Assembly (NCBI RefSeq): GCF_017562075.2
Contig: NC_054082.1
Span: 38,001,942-38,065,941 of the forward strand
Direction of reading: 5' to 3'
Source of the DNA: Anopheles merus
Lineage: Eukaryota > Arthropoda > Insecta > Diptera > Culicidae
Length of the DNA stretch: 64,000 bases
Under the pieces are notes generated by a model that saw only the letters and a list, made by a program, of their open reading frames with translations, did no database searches and had not been told where the DNA came from. Position 1 is the stretch's first letter, and each line of letters opens with the position of its first letter. Shown one piece after another: positions 49,486 through 63,200 of the stretch. The position numbers were made by a program, and so were the translations under genes.

Positions 49486-51054
49486 GTTAATCTATCGGAT
49501 TCACCTAATGAAAGGCATCCCGCTGCACAATGAAGACAATCGCCTCCGTTACCGTATCGTTCTGCTGCACCGCTGGAAATGGCCTTTCAATGAAGCAGCT
49601 TCAATAGGCTGTGCGAGGGCCACGCCATCATACGGGCACCTCCTGCAGGCGATAAACAGTGTGCCAAACAATTATAGCATTCAATTATCACCATGTTCGT
49701 GAGGTTTCCGCACTCTTGAGGTGGTTCCTTGGCGAATCGATGCGATTATGCTCGCGGGCGAGACATAAAAATGCCCACCACAACAGAGCAGAAGGGCGGC
49801 TCCAATGGCTCTGCTGGGTGGCACACTACATCGAAAGCGTTCGGTACTGGAGCACATTTTACGAACAACATCTTTGTCACCTTCTCCGGCTAGAAGCCAT
49901 CGTTTCTAGCGGGTGCGAGTCTTGTTCCCTTGTTCCGTTTCCTGATTTTACCAAACCGATGCCGTTCGCGATGCTTGAATCGTTAAATTAGATTTCATTT
50001 AATTAAAGAAGATTACGGTTCAGACATCTTTCTTCTGCACCACTTCGCCGAGCACCGCACCATTCATCCTTCTCACAGCGTTTCATCACCCGGGGAAAAG
50101 TAGAAGCACCAGCACGTGAACGGTTCGAGCACAGTTTTGCAACAATAAAATAATGCGATTTAATTAAAAACGAAAATCGTTCCAATAAAATCCGTTCTCC
50201 TTCTCAAAGGATGTGTTTTGTTTGCGGGTTTGCGCTTTTTTTATGCGGAAGTCTTTAGAAGCCAATTCTACGTCCCGTCAACCCCAGCTTGCCGAATGCT
50301 TTGGAAATTTATGTTTATTTTGTGTGAGTGTGATACTTTCTGGCGTCTGAAGACGAATGCTGAAGTGAACCATTGAATATTGCAGTTTGTATGGTAGCGT
50401 TTGAGAATCAACGCTCAAATAAAGCCAAATGACGTTGTTTAAAGATAATTAAACACTTTTCAATTATGACGCTACGATCTTGTATGTTGCCTGCAAAATT
50501 GCATTGGAGTAATTGTTCAAGTAGCATTGATATTGTACGTGCATTTTACTATACATTTAATTTTAATAAAATTGACATTTTTTTATTTAAATTACCACCA
50601 ATATATGTGGTATAATACTCTTCACATTAAACTTAAATACAATAAACGAACTCTCTTCCCCACATGGAAATAAATCATTCATGAATTAAAACATCTCGAT
50701 GGTGTTGTGACTTTCAAATAGGAAAATAAAATACGGAAAATTACAGCAACATTATTTACCGTTTAAAATTAAATTTTTATTGTGTTTTTTTTTTCCTACA
50801 GAAACTTTGAGTCTATTTGGCTCATTAACCTCTTCTAATATTAATAAAAAAACTTACCTTAGAAACTCAATTTTTTTCTTAGCAGGCAATTTCTTGATTT
50901 ACCTTAAAGATTTCCCAGTAAGTATCTCAAATGAGTTTGCAATTCTTTCAAGATGATGAATTTAATGAAAGATAAGTCTGATTTCAAACACTCACGCTTG
51001 GATAGCATAAACAAAGCATTATAATTTGTTTATTTTATCAATGTATGTGTATTA
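49486..51054. other. Non-coding DNA, partly AT-rich
   Basis: This contains the presumed 3' flank of the candidate cysteine-rich gene with AATAAA motifs near 50146 and 50186, followed by very AT-rich sequence. No gene is seen. Confidence 0.5.
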
Positions 51055-51362
51055 TAGAGATGGGTTCTCCGCATCTCACCCACGGTTTCGCTCCGGTTCC
51101 GGCACGCATGATTCCGATTCTAGAGAAAAGGAATCGCTAGTTTCACCAGAATCGTCCAGAATCGTCGGAATCGTCCGGAATCGTCGGAATCGCCCGGGAT
51201 CGTTCGGAATCGTCTGGAATCTTCCGGAATTGTCCTAATCGTCCGGAATCGTCGGAACAGTCGGAATCAACCGAAATCGGCTGGTATCGTCCGGAATCGA
51301 CCGGAATCGTCCGGAATCGTCCGGAATCATCCTAAAATTGACGGGTTGACAAATTGACGGGT
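51055..51362. repeat. Decamer-repeat element, type GGAATCGTCC
   Basis: From about 51145 to 51331 the sequence is an imperfect array of 9-10 bp units such as CCGGAATCGT. It is preceded by TAGAGATGGGTT at 51055-51066, which matches 8 of the first 10 bases of the element at 56489 (CAGTGATGGG). The right limit is unclear; short direct repeats of TTGACGGGT follow the array. It is probably a degraded relative of the 56.5-kb element. Confidence 0.6.
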
Positions 51363-51544
51363 GAGTTGATTACATTTAGTTTAATTCGTTTAGTTGTAAT
51401 TTTTTTTCTGAAAAATAAAATGAAGGAGTGAAAGCGAATCAATTAACAAAACACTGTTTCAAAATCAGGCGCACTCTTGCGTTTAGGAACACTGAACATA
51501 AAAATTTATTATATTTTATGTTTATAACCATAAGCCAACATACT

Positions 51545-51827
51545 TGAGGCCGGATTACATTATCCGTACTCGCTAGTGTAATTTTGAGTTTCCGTTGTGC
51601 ATTTGGCGGCAGTCAGTTAAAGCTTTATTTGCGCATAGAGGGAATGGTCGTACTGAATCTCAAAATAAAGTATATTTTGTTTGATTTTTGTAAAAAAAAA
51701 ATTTGGAAAAATAACATATTTTCTAAAGCGGCTCCAAATAGGCAAAATGCTTCGATGAGCCACGGCCAGATGCGCTAATGAAAATTGAAATTACTCTAGC
51801 GAGTACGGACAATGTGCCCCGGTCTTA
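51545..51827. mobile_element. MITE with ~35-bp terminal inverted repeats
   Basis: The left end contains CCGGATTACATTATCCGTAC followed by TCGCTAGTGTAATTT (51550-51584). The right end (about 51787-51821) is its inverted copy, AAATTACTCTAGCGAGTACG then GACAATGTGCCCCGG, with 30 of 35 bases matching. The outermost bases are TTGAGG on the left and CTTAA on the right, which would fit a TTAA-type or similar target site with one change. The interior is AT-rich and has no transposase. Family name is not known to me. Confidence 0.75.
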
Positions 51828-52132
51828 ACGATAGCTGGATGACACAATTCGATAAATAAAATAAATTACAAAGATGAATAAAATAACAACTAAAATGTTT
51901 TATGATTTTTATTTCATAAGTATCAACAATTTATTTTTCAATGGCCACAATCTACAACTCCTTGAGCGACATCTTGCAATGAACTCGATAATCACACTGA
52001 TATTATCTTCACACCCGACTGGTTGATTTACTGGTATTAATCTTATCAATATGGAAGATAACATAATATACTCTTACCAGCCACAATTTGCTCAAGAAAC
52101 TAGAAATGTACCATTTGTCAATAAACGTTGTT

Positions 52133-52371
52133 TTCTTCTTTCTTGTTTGGCACAACAACCGTTGTCGGTCAAGGCCTGCCGATACCCACTAGTCTGTTTG
52201 ATTTTCAGAGACTTATTGGTTACCCATAGAAGGATCATCAGTCATACCATAGTAGAGAGGCACGGTCCATTCGGAGCACGAAACTATGACGGGCATGTTG
52301 TTAAGTCGTACGATTCGACGACTGTACCTTCAGACCACCCAAAGTGTTAAAACCGGATCGACCTAGAGACG
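52133..52371 (-). mobile_element. tRNA-derived SINE (SINE200-like), copy 3
   Basis: The plus strand shows the conserved core GACGGGCATGTTGTTAAGTC, GGTCAAGGCCTGCCGATACC and TACCCACTAGT, and a TTCTTCTTTCTTG tail on the left, so the element reads on the minus strand. Imperfect direct repeats flank it, GTCAATAAACGTTGTT (52117-52132) and GTCAGTAAACGTTATT (52372-52387), 14 of 16 identical, a plausible target-site duplication. About 30 bases between the tRNA-like head and the right repeat are not typical of the other copies. Confidence 0.72.
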
Positions 52372-53743
52372 GTCAGTAAACGTTATTGTATTTAAAGTAG
52401 GTCTTTATTTTTTCTATGCACCTTCCACAAGACCACTCTTTGCATTCTATTGTAATTTGCATTCCTTTCCCTCTAACGAAATTTCCAACATTTCCCCTTT
52501 ACGGTTCACAAAATTGCTCCATGTTCTCTTAGGTATATAGTATCCATACATTCACGATTTTACATTTACCAACCAACTGTCTTAATCGCTTTGTTTCCGA
52601 CACCACCACCGATCGCGTCGCGTCGAAATGGAATTAATTCAATTCCAACCTCCACAACTCCACACGGCCGTTTGTCGGTGTCGTGAAAGGACATTACAAG
52701 CAAAACTTTTCCAACTCATTGACATCTTTCTAGTACCATGGGTTTTCTTTTCCTTGCAGTGACTTCAGATCGGTGGTTACAGGTTTTCTACACCGCGCAT
52801 CGCCTTTATCTATTGACTTTGATTGTCGCGAATGCATTCAAAGATTCTTCCACGAACGGAAACCAATTTTCTTTGGTGCAAGCAGTTGCCTTCACGTACG
52901 ATTTGGCTCTCACCAATGCTACCTTTTACTTCCTAGCTTGTTTTATTGTCCGATCGGTAGTTTTTTCCCTAGCAACTAACACTGTTATCGAAAGTTCGCT
53001 TCATTTTTCCAGATTGTTTTTTTTTTTTTGTGTGTAGCTATCTTTCTTTTGACAAAAGCATCTAGAGGATACGATCGGACACTTGGACGCTCTTGGCTTT
53101 CCTACTTCCAGCACACAATATTAAAGCACGAGTGCATCGGTTACGGTGCGAAACAGGAAAGTCTCACGGAAAACTAGCATTCTTACCCGCTCGGCGTATA
53201 CCCAAATGTTCCCACGAAAAGGGAACGGACGTTGCGCACCGGTTTCGTAACTTCACGGCAAAGGCATTGCGGGAAATCGCGCAAATACACAGCGATCCAA
53301 ACTGTTGGCACCATCGTCCGAGCGTCACAACTTTGCCCAAAAGTTCAACCGATGATCTCTTCTTTCATTAGTTCCGCACGTGACCAGCCGTCGTTGGATT
53401 AATGGCTTGATGCGAGGGTAAAGTTTGTGCCGTTTACGGTGTCTGCGGGTGTACGAACACGGGGCAGAGCACACGGAGCAAACCAGCATGTCCCGTTTCG
53501 ATGTGGTGCAGCTACGTTTAACCTATTTTTACCGGGCACTTCAAAGCACCGCAAACGCTTCTGTCTCAACACTCCTCTGCTCTCGTATGCCCCCGGACAG
53601 CGGAACAGCGAGATAGGGAAGATATTATTCACTGACAGAGAATATATATTTATATAAATTAAATGCTTCACCACACTGCAGACGAAGGCAAAGTCGGGCC
53701 GACATTCAGACCCAGCACGCTCTTGTTATTGTGTATATGCATG

Positions 53744-53745
<2 letters not shown>

Positions 53746-53796
<51 letters not shown>

Positions 53797-53799
53797 TGT

Positions 53800-53851
<52 letters not shown>

Positions 53852-53857
53852 CGAGTG
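53746..53857. repeat. (GT)n microsatellite
   Basis: About 50 GT units with two GGTG interruptions near 53789-53800 and GCGAG interruptions at the right end. Confidence 0.95.
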
Positions 53858-54280
53858 GCCCCGGGTAATCAGGTCCTCCCGGACGATTTGGGTGTAGTAC
53901 CGTGAAGCACGGGCTTTTTCCGACACACCCGAAGCATGCCACATGAGATATCTTTTCGAAACATTCCGAAGCTTTTCGTGATTAAATAATAACGCTTGAG
54001 GATATTATTTTTCCACTCTTCATAACGGACTACCCGTCCCGTCATGTGCCCCTCCCAAACTAGAGCCACTCAGCGAACTGGCCCCCTTGCGGGTGTGAAA
54101 TCATTGCTGGCAATGTAGCAAAGTGTAGCACAAACGTTGGTACGTTAGCGGCGTTACGTGGTACGGTACGCGGAACCGGGTCTGCGATGCAGGAAAAGGG
54201 TATAACAAACGGGAAACAGTGGAAAAGCAAAGCATGAATCATACACATCCAAACGGAATCGCCGAGTTGAGAGTGAATGA

Positions 54281-54451
<171 letters not shown>

Positions 54452-56488
54452 CTAGAATGGAATTTATTCTAATCCCGGATCCGGATCCTTTTATATCTTT
54501 CATATATTTTTTTTTGCTTCGTTCTCTCGTTGCGTTGATGGTCGTACTCCTCATCATAATGTTTCATCTCGACTGCTAGTGCCGCATTCTGAAGAGTTCT
54601 GTGTTATGTGTTCCCTTTTTTCCCTCCTGCATTGTTGAGCTTCCGCGGCCAATCAGTAGGCAAGGGCACGTAGTCCATCCCCAAGCGTCGCTGGTCATCT
54701 GATGCGCTTGATGTGGTGCGCTTTATCGGGCGTACTTTCCGTTGCAAGATTTTCCACATACCACCCAGTTTAGCACGTTAGATTTGCTCGTGAGCGGCTC
54801 ATGATTCCGGAATTAACGTTTGCAAAGCAAAGATGCGATATAAAAAAAACCCTCATCCCCATCTTAACCACGACACTTGAAACGGAACGCTTCTAGGGCA
54901 GAATATTTTCACAAGTGGATTAAGCATAATTTACCGCAGCTTCATTTTGCTCTTGACACTCATAACTCACGATCACTAATCGCTCGTACACTTCCGGGTT
55001 GACTCCGCATCCACGCACCGGTGTAGTGCAGTCGTACTATTGTGAACCATGCCGTTGAACAGTCCGCTGAACGTCCTTTGAAGTGTCCGTTGCGAACGAG
55101 CTGAATTTAATTATCTTCCATCGCTTCCGGCTGAATTGGAGTAGCCCCGAGAACGAAGCGATGACACTGGTGACGGAATGATAATGATTTCTGTTTTATC
55201 TAATTGAACGAACCCGTGCACTGCACCTCTATCGGGGACAACATAGGGTAGGATAGTGAAACAAAACCCTAACGAGAAACCGTTCCTTAGAATCTTTGTT
55301 TTAGATAAAGGAATCGTTTGTCTCTTTGCGTATGTGTATGTGGCTGTATGGTAGTGTGTAGTGGCCATTTTCCCGAAGGAACCTTTTGGGTCGAAACTAA
55401 ACTCCCACAGTGAATTGTGGGTTTTATTGAGCCCATAAATCAATTTCAGTTTCATAAAATGCGTTGATACATATGGAGCTGTGTGAGGTGGCAAATAAAA
55501 GTGTGCAGACAAAAAACACGAAACACGCCCGTTCTTGACAATCATGCTTAGATGGCTTACTGACTGGCTAACCCCAAATCGAGCTGGTCCAATAGTGATG
55601 CTGATCGGTAAGAAAAAAACAAGAGCAACCCACTTTCAATAACGCGATACAAACTGAGCGTGGATGAGGAATCGCTTTAAAAAAGGAAAAAAAGAGATAT
55701 CCTTTTTTCTTATAAGGAAAAGATAAAACATAAGCCACTGCTGTGGGTTTTATTCAGCCGCAACCCACATTGAAATTTCTTTGGTCAAATGCGCGTTAGC
55801 CTTTAGATAACCTTTCGACTGCTTGTGAGGTAATAAAAATAAACATGTCATGTTTTTTTTATTCAATATAGATTTATGTCGTAGTGGTGAGTTGAATATT
55901 GCTGAGCATCGGTGATCAAATGTCGCTAATAATTCACTTCTTATTTTCTCATAGCAGGTTTATTTAATTCACGAAAGGAAAATTCAAGATATAAAGCTGA
56001 ATGTTTCTATTTACAACGATTGAATAAATCTTCATACATCTTGTAACTAATATCAAATAAATAACTAATACGTTATTACGGCTAATGTAGCATTTACAAC
56101 ACATCGTGTATTGACAGATTTCTGTTCTCAATGCAGTTTACATTTAGCATTTTGCATTTTAGTTATACGCTATCGTACGGGACCGAGCACAATTGCACTT
56201 ATCGAGTTTAGCGTATAGCGGAACCTTATGCAAAAAAAGTTTATACTACCGGTTCAAGGGTCGAATAACATCGAAATGTGATTTTTTAAATCAAATACTC
56301 TTGTTTAAAAACAGGTATCTCTTTCACAAATTCGATATAACATGATTTTCAAACATTTCAAACGGCATGCCTTTCAAAAAGAGCACTAAATGTATCGAAA
56401 TATTAAAATATTTTCAATAACAATTGGAGCTGACTAATGAGGAGGAATTGCGTATTTCAAAATCGCGTATATCGTATTAGGCACTGCG

Positions 56489-57234
56489 CAGTGATGGGTT
56501 AAGTTAAGGCAAAAATCCGGAGTTGACTCCGATCCGACTCCGATAAAAACGTAATCGACTCCGAAAGGTAGGTTCGCGCTGCAATATCCGGAATCGTTCG
56601 GAATCGTCCAAAATCGCCCGGAGTCGTCCGAAATCGCCTGGAGTCGCCCGGACTCCGGAGTCGTTCGGAGTCGTTCAGAGTCATTCCGAAACGCCCGGAG
56701 TCGTTCGGAGTTGCCCGTAGTCATCCGGTGCCGTCTGGAGTCGTCCGGAGTCGTTCTGAGTCGTTCGAAACCGTCCGGAGTCATCTGGAGTCATCCAGAA
56801 TCGGCATCAGACGCAATCATCCGGAGTATTCTAGAGTCGACCGAGGTCCGCTTCCATAGGAAGGGCACGCGCAAAGTAAAAGACAAAAAACACAACGAAA
56901 GGAAATGTCTGATCATAGGCACATTAAACCACACGGCTCCTGTTGACTCCGAGCAGGTCTGATCAACTCCGACCAACTCCGATTCCAACGACTCCGGACG
57001 ACTCTGACGACTCCGACGACTCCGACGACTCCGGACAACTGCGACTCCAGACGACTCCGAACGACTTCAGACGATTCTGGACGACTCCTGACGACTCCGA
57101 CTCCGAACGACTCCGGGCGACTCCAGAAGACTCCGGGCGGATCTAGTGGTTCCATTTTGCCAGAGGCGGAATCGGACTAACATTAGTCAGAGTCAGATCG
57201 AAGTCGTGGGTGCGTTCCAGACAGTACATCACTA
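56489..57234. mobile_element. Fold-back decamer element with hAT-like ends
   Basis: The left arm (about 56587-56840) is an imperfect array of CGGAGTCGTT-type decamers. After a ~100-bp non-repetitive spacer, the right arm (56944-57140) is built of the reverse complement (GACTCCGGAC, CGACTCCGA). The arms would therefore pair into a long imperfect hairpin. The left end reads CAGTGATGGG (56489-56498), as many hAT transposons do, and the right end reads CATCACTA (57227-57234), a near match to its inverted copy. Flanking octamers GCACTGCG and GTAATGTG agree at only 5 of 8 positions, so target-site duplication is doubtful. No transposase is present. Confidence 0.6.
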
Positions 57235-60200
57235 GTAATGTGGATAATTTCTGTATGTATCAAGCCTTATGTCTGGTTGATATATCATAATATCATACTC
57301 AGTTCTTAATTGGGTAAGTTATCTAACTAATGTACTACAATATGTGGGTAACGATGAATTTACCCACAACTTTAACGCATATTTCTTTCCTTGAAATAGA
57401 TATGAAAAAGAAATATTTAAATATTACATATTTAAAAAAAGTTTTAACCTTTTTAAAACCTTGTTAAGTGCTTTCTGTTTCCATAGCGCATCCATATTCT
57501 AAAACTATTCCTCGTGCCATCTTTGTCACTTTTACTCACGATAAAAGTTACGGTTTTCCTACAAACTAAACAGGACTGCTGCTGGCAGAAACTGAAGCTG
57601 AGATTATTGAATTAAAAACAATCACCTAGCGAACGATCCATTTCGGTGGAACGTAAACTACAAAGCTCGCGCTTTGTACGTAGCACAGTTGAAACTTTTC
57701 CAAACTGCATCCTTCGTATCAACGGGAACATCAGATCAATTTGCGAGCCAAGCACAAATCCAGTGTCCTAGACAATTAGGCGAAGAACACACGAGACAAT
57801 GACGTTGGTTGAGTTCTATTGGCGTTCTTTAGCAACTACCAGCTGCTTTATTTGTACCTTTGAATTAAGTTCTTTGGCCGTTCTTTACTTTTCAAGCGGA
57901 CTATACCGTATGTAGTTCTGTGTCGGTTTATACAACCGGAAAAGCAACGACCATTGACTTGATAAAACATGGATTAATGCTTTAATATATAAAACAAAAC
58001 CATTGATAATACACAGTATATTGAACACTTTCATAGTAGCATGTAGTTTAGTCTTGCAAATTAAGGCCTGTATCACGGGTACGCCCCAACGGCGATAATT
58101 GTTTAGATTTATGAAAACAAAAGATCGTCAAAGATCACACAAAAGATCGAGCCATTAAAGATTACACAAAAGTTTTTTAAGTTGTTAAAATGAATATCCG
58201 AAAATGGTTCATTCTTAATAGATAGTAATCAGCTCGAGTCCGGTAGGACAATCGTGCTCATTATTACTATAGCCTCTTCCTCTCATTCCCTCCAATTATG
58301 TCTATATCTCACTCTTCCACCATTTCCTACACTCATTGAACCAAAATACACCGAACCATTTGGTCCTTACATTTCAAAATCCCATCAATTATTCGCATTA
58401 TTACACCGCTAGTGTTTTCAAAACCTCCCGTACCAACATCAGAAGAGCTGTGATAAAATCCTGCAGTGTGCGTAATGGTATTGAACAAAGTGAAACAACC
58501 CCCCAAAATCATTTTACACCGTGCAACACACAACAGTGCAACCTAATGCATGTTGGTGCTCGAGCTTATTCCTCGAATACTATTCATTAACGGAATTGAT
58601 TCTCTACCAACGCAGTTCTGTATTGGAGAGGCGCATGGGGAACATTTGGCTGTAAGTGTACGTTGTGTTGTGCAACGACGCACGTGCACAATGCACATTT
58701 GCGTTCGGTTGCAAGCTCGTTTCAATTACTGCTCCCCAGAGTGACACGAGCTTAAATATGTGCTGCCGAAGCCCGTGCACAAAGTGGCTGCAGCACAATT
58801 TAACACTACGCTCGCACGATAAAACTACCAAGTTTGCCAATTAAATCGAACCATTTTCCTTGCCTCGCTGGAGAGGACGTGAAAATGAGACAAGAACGTT
58901 TGCTAAAGAGACTCGGGCAGATGTACCATCGCCGAGTCGATTCGCTGCCACAATTCAATCTGCCTTCCGTAGCCCATCTGGCTGGCTGTAATCGAAATAA
59001 TTCGATAACAAAATCGTGTCAAAGTGATTGCTCTCGCTTAATCGCGTTCCTGCGAAGATTTAGGTCAGCGAGGAAGACTCTCCCCAAAACGGTTACGTCC
59101 GCAAGTGTCTGGACGAGATTGTAATTAAATACGAAACGTTTGCCGCCCGCCGTCTCCTTGCCCCGAGTGGTAATGCTGTATGAAGCCATCGAACGGAGAA
59201 GGATGCTGCAGATTTGAACAGAAGCGTGCTGATGGTTTTACCGTATCGTTTTACAACACTTAGCCCGGATGAGCCTTCGTTGGAGGCCCATTAACCTCGC
59301 GATACGAACGGTCTAATGATTTCAGCTCCCATTGAAATCATTTTTTTACATGAATCTTAATAGAATTCATTTGTACATTCATTTAAAATTTTTTTTTTAA
59401 TAAGTCTCTAAACGTAGAACATAATTGCAATATTGCAATATGAAATAATTTAGACATTTTGTGTTATAAGCCGTTATTATATTTCAAGCAAAACTCCATT
59501 GAACTCTATTTCTCACATCTTCACTACCCATTTCATGTTCATTCATTACATCGTCATTTGAACATTGTTTCCAAACGTCTACATTCGCTTTGAATGTTAT
59601 TTCCTGGCATTTGAATACTTCATCAGACAGTGGGCCGCGTTATGCTGAACGTGGGAAAAAATGAAAACCTCGAGAGGTGAAAAGTTCCACCCCGAGTAGA
59701 AAGTGCTTCATCATAAACACCGTCATCAATTTTGTGGTTGTTTTATCACATTTTTCCACCAACTGCTTCTGCTGCGTCCGCACCACGGACAGACCGCAGT
59801 ACAGCACAAAACTTTTTTGCTGAAATTGGAAAAAATAGGAACAGACACGATAAAAACTTACTTACAAACACCGCAAAAACAACAAAAAAAAACCTGTACG
59901 ATACCACGAGTCGGAAGCTATTCCATTTGCACCTCCACACCTTCGCCACACACCAAATTGCTCTTAACATTAAAGAAATATGAATAAATTATGAATCGCT
60001 CACACCATGCGCTTCACGGCAGAGTGTGCCGTTTCCTTCGTTGGTGGAGTGAGCGGTGCTGTTTTCTATGCTTTCTCCACTTCTCTCCTGCCTGGGACGG
60101 CTGATCCACGTATATTCACCCAAAAACGGAAAGAGGAGGCTTTATCAGTTTTTTTGTCGATTCGATTACAGCAAAGTTTGTGCAGGTAGTGCACTAACTT

Positions 60201-63200
60201 GAAAGCATCCCGCTTTGATTGACCAGTTCATTCCTTCTGCAAATTCGAATGGTTCAGCAAACACACGCTTTCCATCAACAAGCAGCGGAAAATATAAAAA
60301 CGGAAATCTTTTCACCGTAAAACTATCTCAAACATAAGCAACGCTGTGCGCTTAGTTCTCTACGGTTGCACGAATGGATGAAGATAAAAACGCAAGATAT
60401 GAAATATCAATTGAATTTTATTTTTCCTTATCCCAGCCTTCTTGCAGGGTAGTGTTGCAGCAGACACATATATTTGGACACCATCCACCTATTCTATTAC
60501 CTTGCGATACGTTCATGTGATAGTGACAGAATTCACATTTCATCAAGATTCATGATGATGATACTTTTCAGTAACATCGCAAACGTATCGAAACCGGTCC
60601 ATAAATATATCATAGATTTACGGTTCTTGCGCTTTGTGCTGCATAGGTTTTCTTTTTCACGTAAAGAGATATCGTTTAACATTCATTGCACATATTTTGT
60701 CGTGGTTGCAGCTTCACAGCATTTTATTTTTTTTCTTTTTGAGTAGAGTGTCCTTTGAGTTTTGAGTAACAATAGTAATCACAATTATGCAACATTCATC
60801 AATTACGTAATGTTCATACCGAGTTGGTTCGGGGGAGGGGGGGGGGGTTGGTGGAGAGAGGGATGTTCAACAATCGTTACGATTTGTACGCATAGGGAAG
60901 GGAAAGCGGGGGAGTGAATCTTTTGAAATGCAACGCAAAATACAATTTTCAAAAAACGTAAAAACGTACGTCAAATAATAACAAAATAATACTACAAGAT
61001 TACTATTTTTATGCATGTTTTTGAGTTTTAATAGCCTCCATACTAGTCCGATTTTTATTTAAAATATGTAGTTAGAAAGTTGGTGACTTAAATCTAAGAT
61101 TCTTTTACGTAATTTATTGCGAGAGATTTCTCCCAACATTATAAACAACATTTTGTTACATAAGGAGAGAAGCGGGTCAAAATATTACAATTTTAGCAAA
61201 ACGTACTTGATGGTTGAGGCCTTGAAAAAAAAATTCATGTAAATGAATACATGAAATCGATAATGCAATGTTTCAATGTTGATATTTCGATAATAAGACA
61301 TCGTTCATGCTTTTATTTAAAAAAATATATTAATTATTGTTTTAATTGCATATATGCTTAATTTTGATGATATAGTTATTTTTTTCAGAAATAATGACTA
61401 GCCAAATAGCCAATAGTGTAGACTATTACAAGAAGTCTATGCTATTATTTTTATAAATAGAGTACAATTAGTTACATTAACAATCCTGTTATCTTAAAAA
61501 ACCAATTTTTTTTCCAAGTTACCTTCAATTTCAAAAATTGATAACTGCTTGAAAAATAATTCACATTTTTTGCTACTAATTTACAATTTAATTATGCTAC
61601 ATTCTAGAGCAAAGTACAAAAAAAATATTTATTGCTCGAATTCAAAATAAAATAGCAAATGTTCAGACGAAAAAGGTCAAATGAAATCAAATTTATTGAC
61701 CATAAAACGTGACTGTTTGCATGAAACCTAACATCATCAACCATAAATGAACGCGCTCATTCGAGCTTATTTCTGGTTGACCTCTAACACCATTCAACCG
61801 ATCTTCAGAGGTGATTCACGGTCATATCATTTCCACATGCATAAACCATACATAAATGCAGCATTCAACCATACGCAAAGAGGATGGTGAGGGAACAGAA
61901 TATGCACAGTGGTTCAACGTTTGAAAGCGATCCGTGAGGAAAATTATTATTCATACCGAATAAACACCTCAACACCGTGTAGGTGACAATGAACGGGTGC
62001 AATAATTGTTCTGCCTTTGCATGGGTTGTCGTTCATTTTTTTTTTTTGCTCCATCCTTCCCATTCACACAATACTCTACCGGTGCCACACTGGCCTGTAT
62101 AATGCTGCATAGCATAGCAGTACGAAAATCCACCAGCCTGTGCACGGTAGAATGCATCCATTCGTAAGCTTTATACACGAAATGCTGCTGCACCTTCCGT
62201 AGCGGCTGTAGCGAAATTGAGCCGGAAACGCTACAGCAAACGCATTACCCGTCGCGACAACGCGCCCGGAAGTCACACCGCACACGACGAACGCATCATG
62301 GTGCAAATGGTGACGGAAATAATTACCTTCCTCTCCATTTCATTGCAGTGAATGAGATGCATGGTAAGGAAACACACACACACACACACACATCTGCACA
62401 CACACACAAAAACAGCTACCTTATCTGAGAACGCTCCACATGAGATCGCACTCAATTTTCCAGCTGTAAACCGTCATAATTGTATGCCATTTTATTCGTG
62501 TAATCAGAGCAGACGCTTGATGCGCCCGTTTGGATCGTAAGGCAATGATGGCAAGTGGTACTGAGCAAAAGGCAAATTATACGACAATTAAACCATTCTC
62601 GAAAGCCACAAACCAGCGCTTCAAGAGTGTATACACCCAAATAGAGACCTACAGCTGTCGTGTCATTGGGTCTCAAACCCTTGAGGGGAGGGAAAAAGGA
62701 TTTTGACCTCTCTCGAAAGGATACCAACAATTGCTCCAAGTATCACAACAGTAACAACGCATGCCAACCAACATCAAGAACTGCCACTAAGGATGGCCCG
62801 ATGCCCATTAACACATCGCAGATTTTCCAACGATTGGTCCGATTGTACCATTCCTTCCATGTTCGGCTGCTTCTGTGCCTGCTATTCTATGATGGGGATG
62901 ATGCTGATGATCACGATGTTGCGTCAAACCATCAACTTCGTCTGGCTCTTGCTCTTTTGTATCCCTCGACAAGCAATACCTGCGTTTAGCAGTACAGTCC
63001 AGTGTGTCTTCATCGCTATTTTGCGGAATGAACCCAATGTTCTACTCTGTTGGTTTCATTAAATACGTTCTACTGCCATCACTAATGTGCTGTGGGTGTG
63101 CTGTGGTGTGAGCTCCGCAAGAAATGAATCCGGAGATCGCTGCTTTGTGTCAATTACCGGAGACCATTAAAAGGGCACCGGCATCAATTGTACCTCTTGT

